A stretch of 64,000 nucleotides of DNA from assembly GCA_026419775.2 (NCBI GenBank), contig JAOPGA020001109.1, forward strand, positions 1 to 64,000, in the 5' to 3' direction. Position 1 is the first letter of the stretch, and each line of letters opens with the position of its first letter. Positions 50,601-62,640 of this stretch are shown one piece after another. The translations under genes and the position numbers were made by a program. The DNA is from Acrasis kona. Lineage: Eukaryota; Heterolobosea; Eutetramitea; Acrasida; Acrasidae. The notes below the pieces were generated by a model. That model made no database searches. It saw nothing but the letters and a program-made list of their open reading frames with translations, and was not told the DNA's origin.

Positions 50601-52698
50601 TTACATTTTTTGTTTTTTATTCGGAGGTTCAAGTTCAGGGTCACCATTACTATTTCTAACTCCAGGCTTTGATGGAATATTCATTACAAACCCTTGTGTC
50701 GGAGGAGGTGTTGAAGTGGCTGGTTTTTTAGCAGCACCACCCAATGAGAAAGATATTTTTGGTGCACCAGGTTGAGCGGCATTTTGTGGTGATGAAGAAT
50801 TAACTTTACCAATGGTCATGCCGCCAAAAGAAATGGGTGCACTTGCTGGTGTCTGACTAACAACAGAAGAACCGTTCGTTTTATTTGGTGTGACCGTAGT
50901 CGCTACAGGATTGGGTACCGGATTAGCTATTTTTTTAGGTGGAGCTGACTTGGACAAATACGCCTCGATAGCATTTTCCAGCGTATCCAGCAATGGCTTG
51001 GTCAACTGTTTAGTTTGATTCACCTGATTGTGCATGGCCGTTGCTGCAGTAGTCTGATGCAGCTGCTCCTTCTCTAGCGTCTCTATGGATTCCTTCTTAT
51101 CTTTAAGCGTCTTGATCAGCTTTTCAGCCTTGGCTGTAGTAACAGGGTTCCATTTAGTCTTTGGAATGGCCAATAAACTCCATAAATGACGCAACAGCTC
51201 GACAACGACGTGGAATTCGCTCGATAATTGCTCTCTAAAGTCTTCATCGATGCGAGCGCTTTGTGAATTTGTAAAAGTGGTCTCCGTTGCGAGATTGGTG
51301 AGTTCCACGGAGATTTTTTCGGCGAACGAACTGCTCACGAGTGCTTTTTGTAGATCCAAATTCCCATCTATGCTCAATTCGTGTATTTCTTGTACGAATG
51401 TGGACATTAAAGTGGACGCCGAATAGTCGCTGACTAATTCCGATCGTGATGATGAGATCATGATGGATGGTTGACTGGCATGATTGGATTGTGAAGAAGT
51501 TGATGTTTGTAATCCCTCAAAGTATCTGCTCTTGTCGTGAATGTTGAGCGGTATGTATAAGTGATTGGTGGACGATAGTTGTTCTTCCATCAACGTGTGA
51601 ATGCGATCTTCATTTTCGTCGGCTTCAATCTCTTTTGGGTCCGTACTCGCAATGTGACTGCATGTGAGTGTTAATGATCGTGTGAATGATTCTTGTACCT
51701 TTGCATGATTCTTGATGATCTAGTGTTGAATTCCTTCAATATGGGAAGACTTGCTCCTGTTCTACTTGGCGCCGTTAATTCGTCACTTCTGACTCCATAA
51801 CACTAGAATGTTAAATTTTTTAACTTTTAATGGTGGACTTACTTCCCGCTTGTCGTCGGTTGTGAGATCAACAAATTTTCCTACATCCGCTTTGGCTTCT
51901 TTTCCTTCTAGTCTTTCTTCATAAGGTCTAAAGATGTCATCTTGCTGTGCACGCGTCTCTTGTGTACGGCGCCTATTGAAATAGTGAGATCTTGCGAATC
52001 TATTCCAGAATTCACTCTCTGAGAGTTTATGAGGAACATTATTATTATAAGACACTTTAACAGCAGGAAATTCAGAGAAAATTTGACGGATGACAAGAGG
52101 AGTGAAACGGAGTGTTTGCTGATTGTTGATTTGCTCAAGCTCAGCAATGTTAAAAATACTATTTTTTAAACCAGGTTCTTGTGCAACAGATATCTTGTTT
52201 GTTTTAAGTTGGTGGGAATGAGTGGCCCAAAAATCATCCGCAGTAATGACACCACCTTGCACCAGTTCCTTGTATATCTTCAATAACCCCTCGTTACTTG
52301 AAAGTAGTTTTAACTTTTCATTATCTTCTGGAGTGATCTTTTGGTTACTTTTTTTAAATTCAGCAATGAATTTCTGTATCAGATTTCTACAATTATCTCT
52401 TGTTGGTATATCTTTAAATATAAATACGTTTGAAGACTCCTGTTCCCCAGAGTTTTCCGGGGGCAACACAATGATCTTCAATTTAGGAGTACCTTTACTT
52501 GTCATAAGTTCTACACAGTAAGGATTGCCTGTTCAAACTAAGTGTACCTTTCAATCTACCAAAGGTGATTGTTAACTCTGGTATAGTATTTCCTTGAAGA
52601 TACCAGTCAAGCTTTATTTTCGAAACTGTGACGCGACCATTCTTCTTGCTAAAAGTGTCACATTTACATTCATAATTGAATGACTCTTGTTGAGACAT
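50601..52698 (-). CDS. GTF2H1: TFIIH core subunit p62/Tfb1
   Basis: Introns at 52511-52547, 51803-51842 and 51658-51698 give 659 aa. The N-terminal PH domain spans about residues 8-115, with VSKIKLDWYLQGN at its start. Two BSD domains follow: SNEGLLKIYKELVQGGVITA..DDFWATHSHQL and PAVKVSYNNNVPHKLSESEF..WNRFARSHYFNRRR. After these come the YGV..D..TAP and FNTRS motifs kept in p62. The C-terminal part holds helical segments and a Ser/Pro/Thr-rich linker with Gly-rich repeats (ISFGGMTIGK, ISFSLGGAAK), ending in a basic NKKQKM. p62 is a scaffold of TFIIH in transcription initiation and nucleotide-excision repair. Confidence 0.88.
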
Positions 52699-52881
52699 TC
52701 TTTCAATAAAATGTTTGAAAAAGAACCGGTTGTGCTTTACAAAATATGGAGAAAAAGGAACCAACACAGTCAGTCGACTTTCATAAACGAGTTAATATCA
52801 GCACAAGATAAATTCACCATAAACAATTCAAACGGAAGTGCACACAGCGTTCAATATTTTAAAAAACAAATAAAATCACTT

Positions 52882-55136
52882 TTAAAAATCTTTATACCAT
52901 CTATACAATTTCTTCGATACTTCAATTACATCACCTGATATCTTTGTGCTATATACCTTCCTCTCTGAAATCCATTTCTTTTCGACTAGTATAATTTCTT
53001 CTTTCATTTCCTTTGCATCAATAGGCTTTCCATGTTCCATACTACTTTTTAAGTAATCATAAAAGATGCTCCACCTGGGCATATAAAAATCCTTTATGAT
53101 TCCACTCCATAGCTTGTAAGCATACTGAGTCAAGTCATCAGATAGCTCTGGTTTAGCCCATGATGTGATTTGTAGTTTTGCATTAAGTTCGAGCATCTGT
53201 TTCTCCTGTTCATTTGATGCCCACTTTATACTACTTTGTAACCAAGTGCCCAATAAAAAGTTCTCATTTGTAGCACATAGTTCATCCATGTGGTACATGA
53301 TTTGATCAAACTGTTTTACAAAAGACTCAAAAGAATGCAAATCAACCATTCTATAGGAATTTTGTATTTTATAATAAATAGAAAGAGCGACGGCACTTAA
53401 GCTTTGCATACCTATATCAACCAAATCGTACTGATAGGTTCGAGTTTTTGAGAGCGAATCCGATCGTATGAACAATCCCCAAGCTTCAATCAACTGTGTC
53501 TTGTTAAAATACAAGGACACTGGAGCATTGGAAACATAAGTGACATCTAGAGCAGGTCTCGCAGCAACAATGGACCCAGAAGCACCCATTTGATTAGTAG
53601 GACAATTATAAACGCCTTCAATCAAGTATTTCCACGATTGAATCACATTTTCGGGCAACGGATTGCCATATCTCGTTGAGATGTATTGATTTGTAAAAGT
53701 ATTCAAATCAGGAACATCACTTCTCCAAGTCATTTCCAACAACAAATCATAAGCGATTGGATTGTTTTCGATAGCTTCAGGTGATAAACCTATACCAATC
53801 ATATTCTTGTTATTCATTTTAGTTTTGACCAAGTCTTGAGGCATGGTATGTAATTTACCATATAGACCAGGTCTACCACCAAAGTTATGTAGCATACACC
53901 ATATAAATTGATGCCCGTAGAAACTTTGAGTAGTTTTCCACACGGGAGCTACTTCTGCCCACAAATCCAAAACGATGCTCCTATCTTGAGGAATGGCATC
54001 GAAAAAGGCTTTTGCTTGTGGAGGTTGCCAAAAGGATTTGTCATTTACCAAAAACCAACCCTGCATTACCCAAATAGCTTTCGAATCTGCATCCATAATG
54101 CTCTTGAAAATGGCCTTGCTCACATCGGCCAGGTATTTAATGTCGGTCGTTGGTGGAATTTCCTCATTGAAAGGATCCGCATTGTATAAATGATCGCTAC
54201 CCAATAAAGAGGTTTGCTTCTCAATGTAAAGGTTTCCCAATTTTTGAAACATTTCGTCTAGTGGGTCGAGAAATAATGTACCTTCGAAACTTTGTGCCCA
54301 TGGTTTCAATCTGGATACATTTGCATGTTTGTATTGGTTGATAAAGTCTGGTGGGACGTAACCTGCAAATGCTGGTAATATGGGCGTCATGCCCAGCTCG
54401 CGTTCTCTTTGTAGTATTTGTTTCGCCAGGTTGAATTGTGAAGCGATCCAATGTTGAGAAGGGGGACCAGACCATCCATTCAAGTTTCCCATTCTGTTCC
54501 ATGGGAGGAATGCGGGTCCAGAGAAAAAGTTTGAAGTGGAAATGTTTAGTTCGCCGTAAACTTGTTGCCAAACGTATTCTTGACCGGTGAATGACAACGG
54601 TGCGTTGATTCCATTAAGTGCCATCCAATCAATTTCTCTCTCCCATCTTGCCCAGTCCCACCACACCGTGGAATAGCCATGAGTACACCTTTGAAATGTT
54701 AATGTAAATTGAATGTTGTTACGAACGTGTTCATGTAGTATCTGTATTTGTGTTGTGTTCTTTTGGTAATCTTCTCTGATATACGAGGTGGATTGGAGGG
54801 TATATCGATATGATCGGCTCCCCAGTAGAACTGTGAATTGCAATAATATTTGAGGTAGTAATTAAGTGCCGATGCAATGGAGATTGCATTGTTTCCTCTG
54901 AGAACAATTTTGTAACTATATTTTCCATTAGCTTGTTCCTTTGTTTCAAGCTGGAACTGATCATAAAAGCCTTTATCATGCTCTATTAAGAGGTGCTCTA
55001 CATGAAACAGATCAACATACTTCGGCAAAAGCCTAGATATCAATTGCTCGCCCGCGTGTACTGAGGACTCTCGATTGATCATGTTTTGAGATGCAGCAAC
55101 CGACACAATTAAAAAAATAAAAGAGAGGAGCCACAT
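52882..55136 (-). CDS. NAGLU: alpha-N-acetylglucosaminidase (NAGLU, GH89)
   Basis: One intron (54689-54726) gives 738 aa. A signal peptide (MWLLSFIFLIVSVAAS) starts the protein. The N-terminal domain holds LRGNNAISIASALNYYLKYY as in NAGLU, then RYYMNTCTHGYSTVWWDWAR, EREIDWMALNGINAPLSFTG, DPFNEEIPP with a catalytic Glu, GWFLVNDKSFWQPP, FIWCMLHNFGGRPGLYG and GIGLSPEAIENNPIAYDLLL. GH89 enzymes remove terminal alpha-GlcNAc from heparan-sulfate-like chains in the lysosome. Length matches human NAGLU (743 aa). In amoebae the enzyme probably digests food-derived glycans. Confidence 0.94.
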
Positions 55137-55256
55137 AGCTTCTTTATGATTTTATTGATCATGAAAAGTTTACAAGAACTTACAATACTTTGATTAGTAG
55201 ATCCTTGTCAAACGACAAACATTTATAAAATTGTTTGAAAAATTTATTATTTACAT

Positions 55257-56078
55257 TTATCTGCGTGCGGCAATTTGTAATAAACCAGCAATAAGGTATA
55301 AACCACCAGCAATAACCCACAAGACACCGGCTTGGGTTTGGAATGATCTAGTTTCTGCTGCTCTTAAGAAACTATGCCATGCGATGGAACCTAGTAATAA
55401 CAATACAGAGGCGACGGTGTACAAGACTGTGGCAATACCGTTCAAGTACAAGCTGGAGATTAAACTCTTTGGTGCAACTTGGAATGTACCGTTAGTACGA
55501 CTGTTCATGTTGCTCATGAAGGTGTGGTACAAGAAAATACCATCAATAATTGCTCCATAGTTGCGTAGCAAGAAGTACGTTAAGATTAATGATGAACCAA
55601 TGATCCAAATGATAGTACCGGCGTTGAAAGTGTCAAATCTAGAGCTTCCAGCCAACCATAGAGCTGCACCAATGATCATAAGGATGCTTCCCAAGAAGAA
55701 GGCAATGCTTCCCAAGATATTCAAAAAGTGGTACGGTGTTCTTGAGTTCTTGTTTCCAAGGTCGAATCCTCCAATGAAGGCGAATATTGAAGCTAAAGTG
55801 AAGAATGAGAAGGCAATAATCCAGAGAACACCACTGGCAACGTAGTGATATCCAAAATCTGCTAAACTGATGGCTGCACCGACTAGTAGCAAAACACCTC
55901 CAATGAACATGGATAGACCCATGAGTGCTCCCATGATTTGAGACAAAACTTGTGATTTGGCCTCAACTGGTGCTGCATAAGCTGTTTGTGTGACTGTTGT
56001 TTGGGTCACGGTGGTTGCCCCTGGTCCGTCCAAGACCTTTGGGTTTGTTGATGGTAGTACTGTTGTTGTTGTGTTCAT
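55257..56078 (-). CDS. six-TM membrane protein with three repeated two-helix units
   Basis: Intronless; ATG at 56078 gives 273 aa. After a Thr-rich N terminus come three hairpins of two hydrophobic helices each: MGALMGLSMFIGGVLLLVGA with WIIAFSFFTLASIFAFIGGF; GSIAFFLGSILMIIGAALWL with IWIIGSSLILTYFLL; TVASVLLLLGSIAW with VLWVIAGGLYLIAGLLQI. The paired pattern recalls YrhK-like membrane domains, but I am not certain of that family. Likely a plasma-membrane or organelle protein of unknown function; the repetition suggests internal duplication. Confidence 0.65.
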   Translation of the reverse strand: MNTTTTVLPSTNPKVLDGPGATTVTQTTVTQTAYAAPVEAKSQVLSQIMGALMGLSMFIGGVLLLVGAAISLADFGYHYVASGVLWIIAFSFFTLASIFAFIGGFDLGNKNSRTPYHFLNILGSIAFFLGSILMIIGAALWLAGSSRFDTFNAGTIIWIIGSSLILTYFLLRNYGAIIDGIFLYHTFMSNMNSRTNGTFQVAPKSLISSLYLNGIATVLYTVASVLLLLGSIAWHSFLRAAETRSFQTQAGVLWVIAGGLYLIAGLLQIAARR

Positions 56079-56108
56079 GTTGTTTTTTGTTGTGTGGACG
56101 GTACACAA

Positions 56109-56433
56109 GTAACTTTGTTTTTAAATACATCTGATCTAAAAATAAATAATCTAAATACAATTATTTCCTTTTCTAAAGCGCTCCGACGTTAAAAATAAGT
56201 TTATAATGAACTCAACCAATGTATACGACAATCTTTTAGGGCACTCTGGTCTATGGATAGCTAAAATCAATGTAGCTTTCAACAGACTCGTATGAACGAA
56301 TTTTCCAAAACATGTCAAAATTAGAACCAAGTGTCCAAGAAGAGATTTCTATAACAAATGAAGATGATTTATTCGTGAGCACAAATCAAAAAGATCAAAC
56401 AATTTCATTTTATTTATCATGCATGTATCAATT
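56109..56433. other. intergenic between the six-TM and ankyrin genes
   Basis: AT-rich, nothing recognised. Confidence 0.4.
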
Positions 56434-58761
56434 TTAATCTTCAGTCTCTTCCTCATCAAACAACATGTCGTAAAGTGTTTGGATGTTATTAACATTGTTC
56501 TTTTTATCTTTCCATGCCTGAACAAGTATTCTACCGCAAATGGTCTGACCCGCTTGTGATGCGACAAGTAGTGCCGTCCTACCACTACTATCCTTTATGT
56601 TTAGATTAACTCCTACTTCAATTAAGACTATAGCTGATTCTGCACTACCATTAAGCACTGCTAAATGTAAAGGAGTAAAGCCTTGATCGTCCTGTTGTTC
56701 TTTGTTTGCTTTACTTGTAAGATATCTAACATTTTCAATGGTGTTGTTTTCCACGGCTTCATGCAGTGGTGTTCTACCGTAAACATCCACTGCATTTACT
56801 TCTGCTCCACTCTCCACTAGTAAAATCACAACATCCAGTCTGTTGTGACTGGCGTGATGAAGAGGAGACTTCTTTTCATTATCACATTGAGTTGTGGATG
56901 CATTTTTGGATAATAGATATTCTGTGATTTCAAAATTGTTTTGTTTGCAAGACAGAATCAAAGGAGTGAAACCTTCCCTATCTTCTGTTTTAATGTCTAT
57001 AATTGCACTCTTATTAACAAGGGATGCGACCATACTACAATTATTCATCATAACTGCCAGGTGCAAAGGACTCCTGCCTTTCTTGTCTAATGCAGATATG
57101 GAAGCACCAGACTGTACTAAAGCCTCCACTAAATCATCGTAACCGTTTACAATGGCTTGATGTAGAATAGTGTTGCAATCCTGTTCGGATTCTCCACCGA
57201 CGACTAAATTTTCGACATGACCAGATCTTGTTTTGTTTAAAATAGTTAACTCCTGCTCACTATTTCTTACATGAGATTGGAACACTCTATCGCTTTTAGC
57301 ATTATGTTTTAAAAGCTCGAGAGCAAACGGTATTTGCCTCTCGTTGATGGCAATTTGAAGAGCAGTAAGACCATCTTCATCCTCCATATCAATAAGGTCT
57401 TTTGTACTAATGCCAGACATCATACCCTTCTTCATTAGAGCGTCAATCACTTCTGGATTACCACGCGCTGCAGCTTCATGGAGGGCAGTTCTCATATGTT
57501 TGTTTTGTTTATTAACAAGTGCCCTCTTCTCTAGAAGGGCGCTTAATACATCAACATTTCCCACAAAAGCAGCGTTATGCAGCGGAGTGTTACCAGAATT
57601 ATTCTGAGCGTTTACATCAGACTTCTTGTCAATGAGGCTTTTCACCAACTCTGTGGAGCTAGAGCTAGCGGCCCAATGAAGTGCTGTATTACCAAACTTA
57701 TCCAAAGTAGTAATTTTAAATTTCATCGAAATCAATTTCTCCAAGATGTCCTTGTTTTCTTGATAGGCTGCCCTATGTAATAATGATAAGCCATCAACGC
57801 TCGACAAACGATGCATATCTGCGCCTAACTTCGAAGTTAATGTTTTAAATAATTCCCAATTTTGAGTGTCACATGCGATTGATAGAGCAGTTGCGCCTTG
57901 TGCGTCTTCCTCGTTAATGAAAGACGAATCCAATTTTCTTTTTATAAAGTATTCAAAGATTTCTTTTTTTTGATTTTGAGCGGCAACATGCAATATGGTC
58001 CTACCGGTTTGGTAATCCTTTTGAAAAGGCGTTTGGCCTATTGCAAGTAGAGTGGTTAAAAGTTTGACATCACCTGATGCTGCAGATTCTTGAAGTAGGT
58101 TTAAATTACTCGTTGGGTTTTTCGCATTAAAATCGAAGTTGGCGCCACCTTCTATAAGTAGCTCTGCGGCTCTTGCTTTGTATTGTGTGATTGCCATGTA
58201 GAGGGCAGTTTGATTCTTTTCGTCTTTCGCATCTCTATTTACAATGACCAACTGTCCGCCGTTTTTGAATGTCTCAAGCTTGAGAATGAATTTGATTACT
58301 TCTTCGTCTTCTGGTTTATCTTTAAAGTTATCAACAGCAATGTGAAGACAGGTTTCGTCATTTTTTGCTCTTCCGTTAAAGTCTGCATCGTGGTCTAACA
58401 AACATCTTGCTACGTCAAGGAATCCTAATCTAATTGATAGAGTGAAAGGAGTATCCGATAAAAACTTCTCAACCTCTTCTTCCTCTTCGTCTGAATTGTT
58501 ATCAGCATCTGGATCATTCTTTTTGATGTTGTTAGTATTTAGCTTCAACGCCTGCTTTGTTCTGGAATTGGGTCGTGACTCTTGTTTTACTTCCTCCATA
58601 ATTGAATGATTAACGTCGAGGTCGGGATTTGCCTCAAACAACTTTTCAATTTGATCAACGTCATTAACACGAATGTACTCTACCAAAATCTCTTCAGGAG
58701 AGAGTTTGTCTATGTCAATAACCTTGCCATTTCTCTTGATTGTTCCCAGCTTCTTGCTCAT
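56434..58761 (-). CDS. long ankyrin-repeat protein
   Basis: Intronless, 775 aa. After an acidic N-terminal segment (about 60-95) the protein is almost entirely ankyrin repeats, roughly 18-20, from about residue 100 to 760. Examples: NTALHWAASSSSTELVKSLI, NTPLHNAAFVGNVDVLSALL, RTALHEAAARGNPEVIDALM, RSPLHLAVMMNNCSMVASLV, RTPLHEAVENNTIENVRYL, FTPLHLAVLNGSAESAIVLI. Two repeats near 480-530 are interrupted by a charged insert. No kinase, SOCS, PHD or membrane part is attached. A protein-protein interaction scaffold is the only safe call. It is divergent from the EF-hand/tFkP gene, 162 bp apart, so promoter elements may be shared. Confidence 0.88.
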   Translation of the reverse strand: MSKKLGTIKRNGKVIDIDKLSPEEILVEYIRVNDVDQIEKLFEANPDLDVNHSIMEEVKQESRPNSRTKQALKLNTNNIKKNDPDADNNSDEEEEEVEKFLSDTPFTLSIRLGFLDVARCLLDHDADFNGRAKNDETCLHIAVDNFKDKPEDEEVIKFILKLETFKNGGQLVIVNRDAKDEKNQTALYMAITQYKARAAELLIEGGANFDFNAKNPTSNLNLLQESAASGDVKLLTTLLAIGQTPFQKDYQTGRTILHVAAQNQKKEIFEYFIKRKLDSSFINEEDAQGATALSIACDTQNWELFKTLTSKLGADMHRLSSVDGLSLLHRAAYQENKDILEKLISMKFKITTLDKFGNTALHWAASSSSTELVKSLIDKKSDVNAQNNSGNTPLHNAAFVGNVDVLSALLEKRALVNKQNKHMRTALHEAAARGNPEVIDALMKKGMMSGISTKDLIDMEDEDGLTALQIAINERQIPFALELLKHNAKSDRVFQSHVRNSEQELTILNKTRSGHVENLVVGGESEQDCNTILHQAIVNGYDDLVEALVQSGASISALDKKGRSPLHLAVMMNNCSMVASLVNKSAIIDIKTEDREGFTPLILSCKQNNFEITEYLLSKNASTTQCDNEKKSPLHHASHNRLDVVILLVESGAEVNAVDVYGRTPLHEAVENNTIENVRYLTSKANKEQQDDQGFTPLHLAVLNGSAESAIVLIEVGVNLNIKDSSGRTALLVASQAGQTICGRILVQAWKDKKNNVNNIQTLYDMLFDEEETED

Positions 58762-58923
58762 TATCTTTGTAAGCTAGTAGTAGCTTGGTCAACTAACTTC
58801 TAGCGGCTATATGCTCGTTACATCTTTTTGAACAAAGTCTATGAAGTAAGTAGTAGAGATAAAAAATTCTCATCTTTTAGCTCTCATGATGTTTATGCTG
58901 TAAATAAATCAGCTAAAGATACA

Positions 58924-61546
58924 ATGTACGATATGAGCAACCTTGAAGAATCACTCTTGCTGTTGGACGACAAGGATACATTGATTCAAGGTATGATTTG
59001 TGTTCTTTATCTTTATCAACCATTAGGATCGTATTTTAAAAGGCTGACTCATCTTACATCCAAGACTTTGGATGATAATGTTGAGATAACTAAACGCATT
59101 GAGGAGGAAGAGAAGATAGGCTATGAGGACTTAGAGGAAGATGAACCCACTTCAAATTATTTATTGAAGACGGTCAACAATGATAAACAAAACACTAGCA
59201 CTGATTCAAACAAACCAAAAACACCTACAACACCAGTATCAATAATAGAAACTCCTAGAACAGCAGCTGACAGACTTTCCAGACTTCAGACCATTATTAA
59301 CGAGTCACAGATTGGAAATGTTAATCGTTCAAAAGGTATTCATTTAAACGTAACTCTAAACTCAACTCATTAAAGCAAAAGAAAAACGAAAAGTATTATT
59401 ACTAATGACTGTTGATATTGGCGATGGAAGGGTGGACACAATTGTTGTACATGAAAACGATAACTTTAGGGACTTGGCGATTGGATTCCAAATGAAGCAC
59501 AATCTTTCGACGGAGGTAACCGGTCCACTTACCGAACACATTAGATTTAATGTCGATGACCTACTTGCAAAGGAAAAGCCTGTAACATCAATTTCACCAA
59601 ACAAGCAAAAAAGAGCTCCCCATGTACCAATACATCGTAGTAAGGACGATGACGATGTTTTAGAAAAACTTTCATCATCCCTTCATTCCTTTACAGATGT
59701 TCTTGAAAATGATCGTTTTGATCAATTAGAAAAACTGTCTAACCAAATCCAACAAATATCCTTGACCCACCCAAAGAAAATTTTAGCCGAACAATCTTCT
59801 CAAAATGTTAATGTCTTGCTTCCCGATAAACCTAAAAAAAGGTCAACGTCTGCTGCTAGAAAATATGCATTGACCAATGCGTACTCCAAACCTATACATC
59901 AACGTCTTCATGAGAGCGCAAAGCACAAAGAAGCACGTCTGCTCCGCATTCAAGTAGAGAAGGAAAGAGACGAACAACAAAAGATCGAAGAGGGACGTGT
60001 CCCAATGAGCAGTACAACCAAAAAGTTAATAGAAGAGATGGATAGAACAAAAATTGCCAAGTCAAAGTATGGAAATTATGGAGAATACTTGTATGAAGAA
60101 GCAAAAAACAATAAAGTAAAAATGGAAGAAGAAATCAAAAAACACGAAAAACTTGTAGAGGCCAAGATTGATTCCGAAAATACTTTCAGACCAGAAATTA
60201 ATAAGAATTATAAAATTTCCTTTTCACAAAAGAGTGTTGGTGAGAGGTTACAAGAAAAGACGGCCAAGCACAGAGGACAAAGAGATCCCATCAGCGAAGA
60301 AGAAAAATTCAAGGAGCAGTTTACTTTCAAACCAAAACTATCCAACAAGACCAAGCAACTTGCCCAGGTACGACGTGAAAAAGACGGGCTTGCTGATGAT
60401 TCCATCATGCACCACTTACCCACCATTGTGGATCATTACGATAAATTATACTTGGAAGCAGAACGAAGGAGGATCAAGCAGGAACAAAACGCAAACAAGA
60501 TTAACGAAAACGCTACTTTCAAACCCAACATTCATCATTCCACATCATCATCAAATCACTCAAGTGCAGTCAACAAGACAAGAAATTCAACAAGAACATT
60601 AGATGCCGAGGACTCTGAAGAATTCTTCAACAGACTAGTATACTCTAAAAAGGAAAGCGACAGACACTTGGAACAATTACGTCTACAAGCAAACAGCAAC
60701 GTTGATCCAGAGACCGGACGTGAATTATTCAAACCATGCATCGGCAAGCATCCTTCCCACAACATTGAAAGAGAAAAACCAATTTACTTTCATTTGTACC
60801 AACAAGGAACGGAAATTGAAGAGGACAGGGATCGCTTAACATTTCAACACGAACAAGACATCATCAAGCAAGCAAGCATGCATCACACATCAAGCAACAG
60901 CGAAAAAATAGTGGAACTAAGCAAACAACGAAAGATTTCACAACTTTTTAATTACTTTGATCAGGACAACGATGGATACATTCATCTCATCAAGGATGTG
61001 GACATGAGTTTTTTGGAACCAGAGCTCGTAAAGGACCTACACGAAGTTTTTTCACAATTCGATCAAAATCAATTATTGAGTTACAATCAGTTCATGTCCG
61101 CCATGTTACATCACATCGAGTCAACCAAATTTCAAGGCGCCAAAATCACATTGTTAAATTCCTTTTCGAAAAAGAGAGCAGAGTACATGAAACGAAAAAT
61201 GATTCTTCACAATCAAATCTCTGCGGAACAACTCACGGAGGAACAAGCAAGAGATGCGATTTTGAATTTGGTGGACGATCAATGTACATTCCAACCTAGT
61301 TTGAATCGTCACTCAGAGTCATTGGTCAACCAACAACAAGACCGGAAGAGAGCGTTGCAGCAGAGCGGAGGTATTTATCATGTCTTGTTGAGGGAGAGAG
61401 AAAAGTGGAAGGTAAAGTTGGACATTTTGAAATCAGAAGTGGAATCGGAGAAGATTAAGGAATGTACGTTCAAACCTGTTTTGGTGTCAAAGAAGAATAA
61501 TACTTCGATCATGTCCAGCACTGTTGTTATAAATAATAAAATATGA
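58924..61546 (+). CDS. EF-hand protein with repeated tFkP motifs
   Basis: Introns at 58991-59026 and 59336-59381 give 846 aa. It starts with an acidic segment and then a ubiquitin-like or DIX-like stretch (VDTIVVHENDNFRDLAIGFQ). A long charged helical part then carries short repeated motifs: NTFRPEI, FTFKPKL, ATFKPNI, ELFKPCI, CTFQPSL and CTFKPVL, spaced 30-150 residues apart. Near residues 640-700 is an EF-hand pair: YFDQDNDGYIHLIKD (ligands present) and a poor second one. Similar tFxP repeats are seen in several cytoskeleton-linked protist proteins, so a microtubule or centrosomal role is plausible but inferred. The start Met at 58924 is the first in frame. Confidence 0.75.
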
Positions 61547-61573
61547 AATTGTATATCAATTTTTGTGTTTTAA

Positions 61574-62041
61574 TTAAATTCCAACTCCATAAACTGTTGT
61601 TACACATTGTATGGTGTCATTTTCCCAAGTTTCGGAACAAAAGGCTGATGATGATTGTGAGTAAATGGGTTGTGTAAATTGGATTACTTACAATCTGTGT
61701 TTGTGTCCCAATATGATACACAAGACGAGCATATACCAGCTCCTGTGCGCTGCATAACGATACAAGTAACTGATGGATTTTATTAATTAGCGGTAAAGGA
61801 CACGTACCAACGTATTTATAATGTTTTCCTTGCGATTGTAATCCTTTTAAAATTTGTTCTATTATTGATGATGTCCAGTTATCCACTTTTGCTGCATTAA
61901 ATTGAACAGATCCTAAATTTTGCTGTACAATACTCCTAACCAGTTCTTTTACTTCATCTACGTTGAAGTGACTCTGATAATGTTAGATCATTGACACAAG
62001 CTTCTAACCTCCATATCATTTTCATCTTGGGTGTTGTCCAT
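61574..62041 (-). CDS. DYNLT1: Tctex-type dynein light chain
   Basis: Four exons with introns at 61974-62008, 61770-61807 and 61645-61691 give 115 aa of standard Tctex-1 family length. The spliced product reads ...FNVDEVKELVRSIVQ... KVDNWTSSIIEQILKGLQSQ, GKHYKYVVTCIVMQRTGAG, VSYWDTNTDSF, ETWENDTIQCVTTVYGVGI, agreeing with the family from the first helix to the final beta strand. Tctex light chains bind dynein intermediate chain and cargo. All three splice junctions fall inside conserved segments, so the intron calls are secure. Confidence 0.93.
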
Positions 62042-62640
62042 CGTTGTAATTTTAAATTGTATTTGGCGGCAACATTTTGTAAATAAAGTTTTAATCAACT
62101 TGTTCTATGGTCCTGGAAGTTGTTGTGAACCTCGCTCTACATTGATGTTCGTTCAATGGGATTTTTAACAAAACCGGTTTAGTTATAATCAACTTGGAGC
62201 TCTGCGCCCTGCAGCAATAACGCAAGTGAAATCAATCACCTACCCGTAAATGCAAATCAAAACGTGGAGAGGATCGTTTAATAGGAAATATATTTATTGG
62301 AACTGTCTTGGAATTTACATAACAGCGGTTGAAAATGAATACTGCTTCTGTGGAAGATCAAAGTCTTTGATAGTTTTATTAAAATTTTTAAAGCGATTCT
62401 GCCAATTCTATCTCCCCGAGAGTTGTTGTTGAAATAAACTTCACACCCTCATGAAAATCTTGTCCTCGTAAATGAAAGCCCTCTTCTATTATGGGTAAAT
62501 TCATTTTCCATTTCCGTCCACAGCCTACCTATATAACCGAAACAAACTGTTTTCACATTGTTTATTTTAAAGCAGGTATATCGATAATATTATCTTGGCC
62601 GTTGTTTTGATTGTAAACTCGAGCAGTTAGTTGACCGCAT
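62042..62640. other. intergenic between the divergent Tctex and TTC14-like genes
   Basis: About 600 bp, the longest clearly gene-free gap on the right half. A 60-codon open stretch at 62250-62432 has no domain. Probably holds both promoters. Confidence 0.4.
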
